DNA of 64,000 nt from Neocallimastix lanati (nom. inval.) (lineage: Eukaryota > Neocallimastigomycota > Neocallimastigomycetes > Neocallimastigales > Neocallimastigaceae), in NCBI GenBank assembly GCA_016946835.1, contig JACVTC010000162.1, positions 212,001 to 276,000 of the forward strand, in the 5' to 3' direction. Positions 36,652-47,889 of the stretch are shown here, one piece after another; within the stretch, counting starts at the first letter, position 1, and each line of letters opens with the position of its first letter. A program made the position numbers and the translations under genes. A model generated the notes under the pieces. The model was not told the DNA's origin. It saw nothing but the letters and a program-made list of their open reading frames with translations, and searched no databases.

Positions 36652-37235
36652 GGTTCAAGTTCTCTTGTTGGGAGAAGTTTTATTAAGTAGTTATTTAATT
36701 ATAAAATTTATTTATTTATTATTTAAAAATTATTACAAAATTAATACATGTATTTAATATTTATCTTGAAAATATAAAGGATTATAAAATAATTTTTGGC
36801 ATAAAACTGTGCAAAGAATAATTATAAAGAATTATTCTTGTTTTTATATTTGAAATTCATAATAAACTATTTAATTAATTAATTCTTTTAGAATAACTAT
36901 TAAGTATTTAAAGTATTTAATATAAAAGTATAAGATAAAATATAAAATATTAAAATAAAATATTCATAAAATATTAATAAAAATATAAATTTATTATAAT
37001 TAATAAAATATAAAATATTAATATAAAATAATAATTATTAAAAATAATAAAAAATATAATAAAATAAATTATTTAAAATGAAATAAAATAAAACTTAATT
37101 CATTTATAAATTATTTATATTACATAAAATTTATGTATTTTATAGAATTTATGTTGTTACATAAATTTATCTTATATCACGTTATTTTTAGATCATTTTA
37201 TAAATCCTATGATAATTAATCAAGTGATTAATTTA
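36652..37235 (-). repeat. Outer LTR A, left part (nest level 1)
   Basis: It starts within the family at GGTTCAAGTTCTCTTGTTGG (the first roughly 20 bases are lost at the Gy2 junction). It continues until TTTA at 37232-37235, where LTR B begins. The remainder of the same LTR reappears at 41630-41695, after a second TTTA. Confidence 0.85.
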
Positions 37236-37734
37236 TGATATACAACTCAAAAGTTCGATGTACTTTTGTTGGGATTTATTTATTAAATTTATTAATTTAT
37301 TATTTATTTATTTATTTAATTTTATATAAAAACTACATATATTTAAAAAGACTATTTAACAACTTTCTTATAACTTTTAATCTTAACTTTTACACAACAA
37401 CGACTCGACACGACAGCGACTTCTCTTAATTCCGAGAAATGCTTTATTTTTATGTTATTTAGTTATAATTAACTATTTAATTAATTGTTCTTGTGATTAG
37501 AATAAACTATTAATAATTATTATTTAAGGAAATATTTAATAACTATATATAATTATTATTTAAGGAAATATTTAATAACTATATAAATATAAATATAAAA
37601 TAATAAGAATATAATTAAAACATTGATTTATGCTATAAAATTTATTATTAATTAAATATATAATTAATATAAAGAAATCAAGCCACATATTGAAATTGTT
37701 GTAAAATCATTAGATTTAAATTTGATTTATGACA
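37236..37734 (-). repeat. LTR B, left part (nest level 2)
   Basis: It starts TGATATACAAC and matches 19685-20230 up to GATTTATGACA, where the two-ORF element is inserted. It contains an internal 34-bp tandem duplication (around 37512-37580) absent from the 19685 copy. The rest lies at 41558-41625. Confidence 0.9.
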
Positions 37735-38410
37735 TGATAAAGTACGCCTTTGGTTCAAGTTCTCTTGTTGGGAGAAGTTTTATAAAGTTGTTATTTAATT
37801 ATAAAATTTATTTATTTATTTAAAAATAATTATAAAATTAATGCATGTATTTAATATTTATCTTGAAAATATAAAATAATTATAATATAATTTTGGCATA
37901 AAACTGCTGCAAAGAATAATTATAAAGAATTATTCTTGTTTTATATTTGAAATTCATAATAAACTATTTAATTAATTAATTCTCTTAGAGTAATTATTAA
38001 GTATTTAAAGTATTTAATATAAAAGTATAAAATAAAATATAAAATATTCATAAAATATTAATAAAAATATAAATTTATTATAATTAATAAAATATTAATA
38101 TAAAATAATAATTATTAAAATAATTAAAAATATAATAAAATAAAATATTTAAAATGAAATAAAATAAAACTTAATTCATTTATAAATTATTTACTAACAT
38201 AAAATTTATGTTATAAATTTTATGTTTACATTAATTTTATGTATTTTATAGAATTTATGTTGTTACATAAATTTATCTTATATCATGTTATTTTTAGATC
38301 ATTTTATAAATCCTATGATATTTAATCAAGTGATTAACTAATTTATTTTTATGTAATTATTAATAAAATAATTTATTAATAATTAAGGTTTTTATTTCCA
38401 TTTCATATCA
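37735..38410 (-). repeat. LTR A, 3' LTR of the two-ORF element
   Basis: A complete 676-bp LTR A: TGATAAAGTACG at the plus-strand start and TTTCATATCA at its end. It is the reference copy for the family (fragments at 1191, 18898, 23651 and 36652). Confidence 0.9.
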
Positions 38411-38426
38411 TTCGTCCCGTCTTTAG
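38411..38426 (-). promoter_or_regulatory. Polypurine tract of the two-ORF element
   Basis: The minus strand reads AAAGACGGGACGAA immediately before the LTR. It resembles the AAAGGGCGAGA tract of the gypsy elements. Confidence 0.55.
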
Positions 38427-38551
38427 TTACAACTATGGTATAGTTGTATAGTTGAATTTTATTATATTTTTAAGTATATATATATATATATTTTTTTTAA
38501 ACTGAGTTATATTTAAATTTGAATAAATTAAAAATTAATTACTGAATAAAA

Positions 38552-38588
<37 letters not shown>

Positions 38589-38640
38589 AAATGACAATAA
38601 TAAATTTTTTTTTTTTTTATATATTTCAATAATTCTTTTG

Positions 38641-39507
38641 TTAATAACAATTATAATTTTTTTTTCTATATTTATAATTTCTTATTATCCATATTGTTTT
38701 TAATTTAGTGTTTAAATTTTTAATATCAATAATTTTAAGGTTAAAAATATTATTGTCATTAATATTGGCTATATTGTTTTTCATAAATTGCTTTTTATTA
38801 TTGTTATTTTCAAAATTATTTCTGCCACAAATTTTAATAATTTTATTCTTTTTATTAATTTTATTATTTGTCAAATTAGGCTTTTTGTTCTTATTATTTT
38901 TAGAACTGTAATTACTAGTGTTAACATTTTCATTATCTTTAATATTATTATTATTAATATTAGTTTTATTAATAACAATTTTCTTATTATCAATACTATT
39001 TTTATTTATAATCTCTTCATTAGATTTATTGTCTTTATTAATTTTAATTTTAATATTTTTAATTTCATTGTTATTAAATTTTTCATTATTACATTTATTA
39101 ACTTTATCAACTCCGATATTATGCTTTTCGTTGTTCTTTTCATTATTCTTTGAAATATTATGGTGAGTATTATTAAAATTATCCATAAAGAAATTTTTAC
39201 TTTCCTCTGGAATGAATGAGGAAATTGTAGTACATATATCAGTTAATGATATATTTTGTAATTCGGATTCATAGAAATTGATTAGCATTTCTAAGGAATC
39301 CTCATCCTCGAAGCCTTTTATTTCCATTATTCCTTTTTTTCTAATTAATCTTAGAATGTTAACCAATTCTTTAACTTCAAAGTCTTCTTTATTTGGATAA
39401 ATCTAAGCTATAATTTTCTTCAAATATTTTTGAAATATTTTTTCTTCATTATAATAAGTGTTGGTTTGGTTATAGGGAGTTATCCTTCTCCCTGAATTAT
39501 TATTCAT
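38641..39507 (-). pseudogene. ORF 2 of the two-ORF element: Asn/Lys-rich protein, one stop
   Basis: From ATG at 39507 the frame reads MNNNSGRRITPYNQTNTYYN, meets a TAG at 39403-39405 (probably a former Gln codon) and continues in frame to 38641. The first 110 residues are mixed and helical (NILRLIRKKGIMEIKGFEDEDSLEMLINFYESEL). The rest is almost only N, K, I and D with short basic clusters. No domain is recognised, and no zinc knuckle or catalytic motif is visible. A nucleic-acid-binding role is possible from the charge, but that is a guess. Upstream lies a TA dinucleotide run. Confidence 0.6.
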
Positions 39508-39696
39508 ATTATATATATATATATATATTTTTTAATTAAAATATAAAAATTAACATAATTATTAAATTATAAAATAACTATTATTATTAGAAAATAAAAT
39601 AATTAATAAAATAAAAAAAATAATTGTTTTTTTTTTTTTTTTTTAATAAATAAGTATATTTTAAAATATATTTATATATATTTTTTTTATATAAAA

Positions 39697-39747
39697 TTAA
39701 TTTTTAAAATTAATTTTTAAAATTAATTTTTAAAATTAATTTTTAAA
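39697..39747. repeat. 14-bp tandem repeat
   Basis: AATTAATTTTTAAA is repeated about 3.5 times. It lies between the two ORFs among long T runs (39621-39643 and 39826-39850). Confidence 0.8.
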
Positions 39748-39826
39748 TTTTGAAATATATGTTTTTAAGAAATTTAGAAATCATATTTTTTTATTATAAA
39801 ATTCTTATTAAAAATTTTTATTGATT

Positions 39827-39857
<31 letters not shown>

Positions 39858-40067
39858 TAATAATTTTTTTTTTTATATATAATAATAATTATTTTTTTTT
39901 TATTTTTTTTTTTATAATACTAAATATTTTTTTTTTTTGATAATAATTTTTCTTTAATAAATATTTTAATTGATATCTTGAGAAACATTCATTTATAAAG
40001 AAGGAAATATTTACATAAGCCTTATAAAATGAATGATATTCTAAAAATTTATTTTTTAAAATTTTAT

Positions 40068-40862
40068 TTAATTTATTGATCCTTTGTATATTAAAAATTT
40101 TGTTAACTTAATAATTTTTTTAATTTCTTGATTATTATTGTCTTTTAAATTATTAATTTGAATCACCGATTTGACTTGATTGTCACATGAATTAATTTTT
40201 TCATACTCCGCTATGACATAATCCCATTTATTAATTTCTTTATTTTTATTATCTTGATTAATTTTATAATTATCATTTATTTTGTGTTTTCTAATATTTC
40301 TGGGCCTCTTATTAATCTTTAACTTTTTCAATGTAGTATTAGTTTTAATCTTCTTATATGGTCTACTTATTTCTTCTTCATTAATTTTTCTTTTAATAGA
40401 ATAATTTTCTTTAAATTCATTTGTTTCTAAGTCGTTTCCCTTCTTTTCAGTATCTTCTTTAATTTCTTCTCCACATATTTTTGAATAGGTTAATTTATTT
40501 TCCTCATTGAAGGGCCTAGTAGAATCAAAATTTGTTCCTTTATATAGATTTTTATACTGGATAGTCATGTTTGTATAGGATAGTACAAATACTTTTATAC
40601 ATTCTAGCGTTTTCCTAAAGGACATTCTTGAATTTTCCCAATCCATCATTTTCGTAATATTTCTTAATATATCCAAGGAATTAAGGTAGTCCTTGATAGT
40701 GATCTGCTTAGCATATTCTGTAGGAAGACAATCATACAATTTTCTATACACAAAAGTAAAATCGGCAATATTTACATTGTCGTCAATTTTTAGTCTTTTC
40801 AAAATACTAAATAAAACATCAGGAGATCCAAAATCTTGAATTATAGATTCTCGTTCATCCAT
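40068..40862 (-). CDS. ORF 1 of the two-ORF element: unknown, gag-like position
   Basis: An intact 264-residue frame starting MDERESIIQDFG. Residues 1-110 look like a compact helical domain (VYRKLYDCLPTEYAKQITIKDYLNSLDILRNITKMMDW). The spacing of LYDCLP-x-EY recalls capsid segments of copia-type gag, but no known motif is met. Residues 150-220 are strongly basic (KRKINEEEISRPYKKIKTN, LKKLKINKRPRNIRKHKIN), suited to nuclear import or nucleic-acid binding. It lies first after the primer site, where gag normally sits. An ATG start and no stops suggest selection or youth. I do not recognise the family. Confidence 0.65.
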   Translation of the reverse strand: MDERESIIQDFGSPDVLFSILKRLKIDDNVNIADFTFVYRKLYDCLPTEYAKQITIKDYLNSLDILRNITKMMDWENSRMSFRKTLECIKVFVLSYTNMTIQYKNLYKGTNFDSTRPFNEENKLTYSKICGEEIKEDTEKKGNDLETNEFKENYSIKRKINEEEISRPYKKIKTNTTLKKLKINKRPRNIRKHKINDNYKINQDNKNKEINKWDYVIAEYEKINSCDNQVKSVIQINNLKDNNNQEIKKIIKLTKFLIYKGSIN

Positions 40863-41052
40863 TTTAATATATTGTTGCTATGAATTAATTTGAATTGTGA
40901 ATTATTAAAATTAAATTCATACTTAATCAAGTAGAAAATAAGGAAAAGATCTACTAAAATTAGTAGGTAACTTATGAAAATTAATATATTTTATTAAAAA
41001 TTTATAATATAAATTTGGTAAAATTTATAGTATCTTTCCCCCCTTAAAAGAA

Positions 41053-41068
41053 ACAGATATCTCCACCA
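41053..41068 (-). promoter_or_regulatory. Primer-binding site of the two-ORF element
   Basis: After the LTR end (CTTTATCA) and a 2-base AT spacer the minus strand reads TGGTGGAGATATCTG. Spacing and TGG start agree with the gypsy elements of this window. Confidence 0.6.
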
Positions 41069-41070
41069 AT

Positions 41071-41553
41071 TGATAAAGTACGAAGTTCAGGTTCGGTTCT
41101 TGTAAGGTTTATTCTTTATTTGGGGGATATAATTTATATGTTTTATAGAAATAATTTTATTTAAATTTTATTTATTTAGAAGAATTACATTTACTTATCA
41201 TTATTTAAAATATAAACTAACATTTATTCCTAAAATTAATATTTATTTTCATATTTTGATCTCAAGAATTACACTAATCTACTATTTATTATTCTTGGAC
41301 AAAGAAATAAAAAAAAATTTCTAAGTATTTTTCTCTTTTATAATTATTTACTATAATAAAGTTTTCCTATATTAAAGTATAAATATTAATTTACTTTCAT
41401 TTATGTTTAAATTAAATAATAAAAATATATAAATTAATTTCTAATAAGAAATACAATAAAAACTAGATTAATACATAAATTTATGCTTTTACTACATTTC
41501 TTAATTAACATAAATTTATTATTAATTAGAGTTTTTATTTTTATTTCATATCA
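41071..41553 (-). repeat. LTR A', 5' LTR of the two-ORF element
   Basis: This 483-bp LTR shares only its ends with LTR A (TGATAAAGTACG, then GGTTC, and GTTTTTATTTTTATTTCATATCA). The interior is different. It is the only copy of this type in the window. Confidence 0.75.
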
Positions 41554-41557
41554 AACA

Positions 41558-41625
41558 TTAATTTATGTTTGAATAATAAAACTAATTTTATATTAATTAA
41601 GGTTTGAATATTTCATTTTATATCA
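41558..41625 (-). repeat. LTR B, right part (nest level 2)
   Basis: It resumes LTR B exactly where 37734 stopped (TTAATTTATGTTTG) and ends TTTTATATCA. TTTA at 41626-41629 duplicates 37232-37235. Confidence 0.9.
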
Positions 41626-41629
41626 TTTA

Positions 41630-41695
41630 TTTTTATGTAATTATTAATAAAATAATTTATTAATAATTAAGGTTTTTATTTCCATTTCATATCAG
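41630..41695 (-). repeat. Outer LTR A, right part (nest level 1)
   Basis: TTTTTATGTAATTATTAATA through TTTCATATCA completes the LTR A that began at 36652. Confidence 0.9.
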
Positions 41696-41717
41696 TTAGA
41701 ATATGTGAAATATAAGT

Positions 41718-42030
41718 TGTTAGAAATAAAGTTTAATATCTTAAATAATCAATAATAATTTGGTATATTTAATTTAGATTAGTATATTTATTTATATTTA
41801 ATTATAAATTAAATATGTATATTATGTAGATGTATGAGGCGCATGCCTGATATATATCAGAGTTTTACATGTATAAACAAATATAGTTAAATTAAATTTT
41901 TAAGAAATGTAAATGATTATAATCATATAATTAAAATTAAAAATAACCTTTAACAAAAATATTATAATAATTATATATAATTAATAATGTGATCACACAT
42001 TCTAAAATTAAAAAACATAAATTCTTAATA
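41718..42030 (+). repeat. Copia 5' LTR
   Basis: It starts TGTTAGAAATAAAG and ends AATTCTTAATA, so the terminal pair is TG...TA instead of TG...CA. It contains a conserved GAGGCGCATGCCTGATATA segment. No standard primer-binding site is evident directly after it. Confidence 0.9.
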
Positions 42031-42202
42031 GATTAAGAGTCTCAATCAGCTCAATAATCTTACCATAATAACTAAACGATTATTAATAAAACATTAAAAA
42101 ACATTTTTACCGAAATTTAAAAATTAAATTAATTTTGAAATTTCAAATTTAGAAAATTAAAATTTAAAATTTAAATTACATTCAACATAAAAATTAAAAA
42201 AA

Positions 42203-43080
42203 ATGGAAGACAATTCAATTAACGTAGTTAATACTACTGCTACCAAAAGAGAACTCACACCGAGCTACTATCCATTGTGGGCCTCAGAAATGGATCTCAT
42301 GTTAACATCTAAAGGTTTAGATGATCATATATACGAAGAGAATGTAAAGATGATCACCGAAAATTCGCCTGACTATAAGAAGGGCCATTGTAAGAAAGTC
42401 AGAGGTTCAACTAAATATTACTATGCCGAAGATGTCACTGATGAAATGATTAAAAACGATAACAAAACAAAATTTTTAATCAGTACCAATCTTGACGATA
42501 AAATCAAAAGTACAATAGATTTTAAAAATAAAACCGCTTACGAAGTTTGGAACCACTTACAAGGACTCTTTGTAAAGAACAACGAAGAAATAAAATTAGA
42601 AACAGTCAAAAAGTTGAATACTTTAAAATACAATATAAATGATGATTTTGGAATATTTCTTTCCAAATTATTAAATACAATTGACAAGTTAGAAGAACTA
42701 GGTGAGTCAATAAGTGACGAAAGAAAATTTAATTATTTATATAATGCACTACCCAGCGACATTCAATTAACCAATGTGATATCATACCAAGATGACTGGA
42801 AAAATGTTGTGAGCAATTAAAAAAGACTATTCCAAGATTAAAGTATTTACGAAGTTTAAAAAGTGATCAAGAAAAAATTAAGGTGTACAATTCAGAAATA
42901 AACAATCAACAAAATAACAAAAGGAAGGTTATATGTTTCAAATGTGGCAAGCAGGCCATATAGCACGTGACTGTAGAGTCAAAACCCTCAGAAGAAGACA
43001 AAATAGCTACAAAAGATACAATAACTACAAAAGAAAATATGAAAATAAAGACCAAAGAAAAAAAAAAAGAAAAGTACCAT
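42203..43080 (+). pseudogene. Copia gag
   Basis: The frame opens at an ATG (MEDNSINVVNTTATKRELTPS) and shows the UBN2-type gag signature of copia elements: YPLWASEMDLMLTSKGLDDHI, NKTAYEVWNHLQGLF, TLKYNINDDFGIFLSKLLNTIDKLEELGE, FNYLYNALP. It ends at TAA 42818-42820 because one base is missing in the A run near 42803. In the next frame it continues to a CCHC knuckle, CFKCGK then AGHIARDC (42934-42973), itself split by another single-base loss. A basic tail follows. It would form the particle shell and bind the RNA. Confidence 0.88.
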
Positions 43081-43249
43081 GCTGATAATGTTAAGGTAAA
43101 CCTGGATAAAGAAGAAAGAGAAAACTATAATGAGATTTTTGATAATGCGTTATCCATCGATTATAATGATGATAATATAAATCAATCGAATAGCGCAATT
43201 TCTGATAACAAGAAATTTCGTTGAATGGCGTAAGCCAGAAGGGCAAAAT

Positions 43250-46200
43250 TTAAGTTATTATACTGCCCAAAACCAAAAACCCAATATTAATAACAGTAAC
43301 ATCACAATATGGACTTTAGACTCTGGGGCGTCATATCACATGACCCATAACAGAGAAAATTTAGTAGATACACATGATCACCATATTAATATTCATTTTG
43401 CTAATGGTGATGTCGTTGAATCAAAATTAATAGGTAAATATATAGGATTAATCAATAACCACAAAATAATATTAAACGATGTCCTATATGATCCATCTTT
43501 TAAAAGAAGTCTCTTATCAATTGATCATCTAAGTGATGACAATTATAAAATAGTTTTCTATAAAAATAAATACAATAATAATTGGTGTGCTCTATTGTAT
43601 AATAATAAATGAAAAAGAATATATACAAGTTATTCAAATGAATCTAAAGTCTACAAAATATTTACAACAAAAAGTAATGTATCTACAAGTTTCAATAACG
43701 TTACTTGTTATAATATTGAAGATGCCACGAATGACTCAAGTTTGAATATATGGCATAGAAGATTTGGTCATTTTAATATTGACCTAATTAAAAATAAATT
43801 AAAGAAAATTAATTTTACACCAAAATGCAAAATTTGTTTAAAATCAAAACTTACAAATTTACCATATTACCCATCAATCAATCATACAAAGGAACCTTTT
43901 GAACTTTTACACATGGATTTGGTTAAGGCTCCTGATTTTTCATTTTATAACAATAGATATTTTGTAACTATACTCGATGATTTTACACGGTATAGTTGGG
44001 TACTATTTGTTAAAAATAAAAGCGATGTATAAAATACTTTTATTATTTGGTATAATCAAATTAAAAATATATTTAAAAATTATAATATTAAATACATAAA
44101 AACAGATAATGGGACAGAATTTTTCAATAATAATTTTAATGAGCTTTACAATAAAACTGGAATAATTCATGAACACACAGTACCACATAACCCCCAACAA
44201 AACGGTAGAGTAGAAAGATTGCACAGAACATTGATATCTAATGGAGATGCAATGTTAGCTGATGCTAAATTAAGTCATAAATTTTGGCAGGATGCAGTTG
44301 CAACGGCTAATTATATTCATAATCGATTACCACATAAAGGTAATAATAATAAAATTCCGTATGAATTATTATATAACGAAAAGGTAGATTATAATAGACT
44401 TAAAGTTTTCGGCTGTCGAGTGTACTTTTATGTTCCTAAACAATTCAGAAAGAAGTTTTGTAATACAACTCTACCAGGTGTATTCTTAGGTTATGACGAA
44501 ATTAATCATACAGCATATAGAATATATGATATTAATAATAATAAAATTATTCTTTCACGAACAGTCGCATTTCTTTAAGATGAACCTGAAAATATAGGTC
44601 CTCCTCTGTCCTCTCCAGATATCTTTAACTTTACTCCATTTTATGAATCTGAAGAAATTGAAGACGATATAAATGATAACAATAATAATGAATATCATGA
44701 AGTTTATAATATTAATAATAACAATAATAATTTATTTAATAATGAAAATCAAATTAATTTAAATAATAATTTAAATCAAATGAATGTTCCATATAATAAT
44801 ATAAATAATTTAAATCAAATGAATGTCCCATATAATAATTTAAATAATTTAAATCAAAATAATTTTAATAATATAAATAATTTATCACAAAATAATTCTA
44901 TTGGTCTTATACGATATAACAGTAATTTCGAAAATAATAATAAAAATTTTTCAAATTACAACTTAAATTACCGATTTAATAATTTACATTCAAATCATGA
45001 ATTTAATAATTCATCATTAAATTTAAATTATAATAATAAAAACAACCTTACTGAAATAAATGAAAATAATAATAATAATATTTATTTCCAAAAAGAAAAT
45101 AATATAAATTTTCATAATGGGAATAAAGAAAATTATAGTACTAACAATTTAATTAAAATTAATAATTTAAATGATTTAAATTTAAATAATAATTTAAATC
45201 AGAATTTAGGAAGTAAAGTCACAGAAAGTAATGGAAATAAGATAACTAATATGAAAACCAATGAAGACGTAACGGGAATAAATAAGCAGGATTTTAATTA
45301 TAAAAATATACAGGATTTGGAAACTCACAATAATTACATAAATAAAAATAATTTAATTATCGAAGGAAATAAAAATAATTTAAATAATTCAAATTTATCA
45401 AATAATGTAAACAATGAGTATTTTGATCTAAATAATTATAATTCAATTGACAATTTCACAAATAATAAAAATAATAACATAAATAATAATATAGAAACCA
45501 ACGACGTTAATAATTTAAATGTAAGTAATAAAAATGTCAATTCTATAAATTATAATTTAAATCAAAATTTAATTGAAGAAAATAAAAATAATGTAAACAA
45601 AGAAAATGATGTAAACAAAGAAGATATAAATGATAAAAATAATTTAAATGAACAAAATAAATATAATAAAGAAACTAATAGTGAATTCTTTAATGAATTA
45701 ATTGAAGAATTAAATAAAGGTAAATTTAATAATAATAATTTAAATGAAAAGCATTCTCTAAGAAGTGAGTATAGCTATAATAATAAAGAATTTGCTAGTA
45801 ATAATTATCAAAATAACGTAACTTATATGGACAAAATAAATTATATAAACAAACGAATAAATAATAATTTAAATAAAAGTGTTACCTTAAATAAAAGTAA
45901 TAATGATAAAAGTGATAATGATAAAATTGATAATATCAATAAAATTAAAGATATAAAACAAGCAAATTCAATTAATCAGAGAAAATCAGATAAAATAAAA
46001 GATACTCATTTTTTATTAAATAAATTGAAAGAACTTTCTCAAAAGTCAAAGGAACAAATGAAAAATTATAAAACTAATGAAAATAATAAAAACGTTAATG
46101 ATATTGATAATACTAATGAAATAAACCAAATTGAAAGAGTAGATAATATTAATAATAGAAATAAGTATAAACACGATAATAAACAACATCCAAATAAAAA

Positions 46201-46255
46201 TAAAAATAAAAACAATAAAACTAGATATAAACGCAAATATCATTATCGTGATTAA
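43250..46255 (+). pseudogene. Copia protease, integrase and Asn-rich linker
   Basis: One frame holds the whole stretch apart from stops at 43610 (TGA), 44030 (TAA) and 44576 (TAA). Protease: TLDSGASYHMTHN, then DVLYDPSFKRSLLSIDHL. Integrase: HHCC finger WHRRFGHFN...CKICLKSK, D in LLHMDLVKAPD, D in IKTDNGTEFFNNN, E in NPQQNGRVERLHRTL, and then the KFWQDAVATANYIHNRLP and FGCRVYFYVPK segments. From about 44580 to 46255 follows a linker of more than 500 residues made mainly of N, L, K and E with repeated NNLNQ-type units and a basic C-terminus. The linker is far longer than the usual copia spacer. Confidence 0.88.
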
Positions 46256-46380
46256 TATAATATTACTAGTCATCCTTCAAAACGTTCCTTTAAAATAAAA
46301 GATATTTTAGATACAGTTGCACTCTAATCACAAATGAAAATGATTTTATTGAACCACGTAGTTATATTGATATCTTTAAT

Positions 46381-47883
46381 ATGAAAGATAAAGATAAGTG
46401 GTTAAAAGCTGTTGATGAAGAGTTAGGTAATATGAAAAGGATGAATGTTTTTACAATTGTGGATAAAGTACCTAAGAACGCTAATGTTGTGTCAACAAGG
46501 TGGGTACTAAAACATAAAAGAGATGCTAACGGTAAAATTGTGAAGTATAAAGCAAGATTAGTTGCTAAAGGTTATACACAAGTTTACGGAATAGATTACA
46601 AAAATACATTTTCGTCAACACTTAAACAGGATACACTTAAAACAATTATTGCGATTGTAGTACAAAATAAATTTGATATTCATCAAATGGATATCAAAGC
46701 TGCATATTTGAACACTAGATTAGAAGAGGATATATATATGAGTATGCCAGAAGGAATGAATCAAAAAGGGTATTGTAAATTGAACAAAGCATTATACGGT
46801 CTTAAACAATTTGGCAGAATGTGGAACGAAACATTAAATAAGGTATTGTTAAAATTAAATTTTAAAAGATTCTTGAGTGATCCTTGTGTATATATCAAGA
46901 AAGATGAAAATAATAATATTAAGTGTTTATTAGCAGTTTATGTAGATGATATAATTGTAGCTGGTACTTCAGAAGAAGTAAATAAAACAAAATCTTTAAT
47001 AAAAGATAATTTTGAAGCAACTGATGTAGGTGAAGTTGATTATATTATAGGTATAAAATTTGTTACATACAAAGATGGTTATTTTATACACCAAAAGAAA
47101 TATTTAGAAGATATATTAAATAAATTTGAAATAAACAAATTTAAACCTACTTCAAACATGATTCCAATCGAAAATAATATATTAAAATCAAAGAAATTTA
47201 ATCCAACAAAATACAAACAAGCAATTGGATCCTTATTGTACTTATCTATAAGTACGAGACCTGACATCCTATTTTCAGTAAGTAGAGCTTCAAGAAAATC
47301 CAAAGATCCCACCTATGAAGATTGGTATAATGTAATAAAAATTTTTAGATATCTAAAAGGTAAGCCTGATTATGGAATTAAATTTACATATAATAATAAA
47401 CTCGAGTTTAAAGTCTACGTAGATGCAGATTTAGGTGGAGATAAAGATACTAGAAGATCTACTACAGGATTCTTGATGTTAATAAATTCGGCTCCAACAA
47501 GTTGGTATTCTAAACTCCAACATTGTGTTTCCGTTTCTACCGCAGAAAGCGAATATTATGGTATACATGAGTGTGCAAGACATTGCCTTTGGTACAGAAA
47601 CATTTTTAAGGAACTTGGATTGAATAATAACAGTATAACAATAAATACTGACAATAAAGCCGCTATTTATAACTGCAAAAACGAAACAATTAATCCGAAG
47701 TCTAAGCATATCGATTTGAGATATCATAGCATAAGGGAGTTAATAAAAGAAAAATATATAAATTTGAAATATGTTAAATCCGAATGTAATTTATCAGACG
47801 GATTTACAAAGTATTTAAATACTACTTTGATGAATAAATTCAGAGAAAACATTCTCACTAGCTTTAAGGATCTTAAACTTTAG
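46381..47883 (+). CDS. Copia reverse transcriptase and RNase H
   Basis: An open frame of 500 residues. RT: WVLKHKRDANGKIVKYKARLVAKGYTQ, FDIHQMDIKAAYLNTRLEEDIYM, KALYGLKQFGRMW and the active site YVDD at residues 187-190. RNase H: VDADLGGDKDTRRSTTGF, WYSKLQHCVSVSTAESEYYG and INTDNKAAI, with the KHIDLRYHSIRELI tail. All catalytic residues look present. It lies one frame off the preceding coding block; its real start joins upstream near 46325 (NENDFIEPRSYIDIFN), where a single-base shift has occurred. The frame closes seven bases before the 3' LTR, after a TTTAGGGGGAA purine tract. Confidence 0.92.
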   Translation: MKDKDKWLKAVDEELGNMKRMNVFTIVDKVPKNANVVSTRWVLKHKRDANGKIVKYKARLVAKGYTQVYGIDYKNTFSSTLKQDTLKTIIAIVVQNKFDIHQMDIKAAYLNTRLEEDIYMSMPEGMNQKGYCKLNKALYGLKQFGRMWNETLNKVLLKLNFKRFLSDPCVYIKKDENNNIKCLLAVYVDDIIVAGTSEEVNKTKSLIKDNFEATDVGEVDYIIGIKFVTYKDGYFIHQKKYLEDILNKFEINKFKPTSNMIPIENNILKSKKFNPTKYKQAIGSLLYLSISTRPDILFSVSRASRKSKDPTYEDWYNVIKIFRYLKGKPDYGIKFTYNNKLEFKVYVDADLGGDKDTRRSTTGFLMLINSAPTSWYSKLQHCVSVSTAESEYYGIHECARHCLWYRNIFKELGLNNNSITINTDNKAAIYNCKNETINPKSKHIDLRYHSIRELIKEKYINLKYVKSECNLSDGFTKYLNTTLMNKFRENILTSFKDLKL

Positions 47884-47889
47884 GGGGAA

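Larger units (their letters stand above)
37735..41553 (-). mobile_element. Two-ORF non-autonomous LTR retroelement (nest level 3)
   Basis: The block interrupts LTR B cleanly. It begins with TG, ends with CA, and is flanked by GACA (37731-37734) and AACA (41554-41557), a 4-bp duplication with one change. On the minus strand it has an LTR (41553-41071), a 2-nt spacer, a TGG primer site, ORF 1 (264 codons), ORF 2 (289 codons with one stop), long poly-T/A tracts, a purine tract and a second LTR (38410-37735). No protease, RT, RNase H or integrase motif is present and there is no room for them. It would be mobilised in trans. The two LTRs are unlike except at their ends. Confidence 0.8.

Noticed and set aside
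38708-39166. Hydrophobic plus-strand frames opposite ORF 2
   Set aside because: They are the antisense of Asn/Lys codons (AAT/AAA read as ATT/TTT), a predictable shadow.
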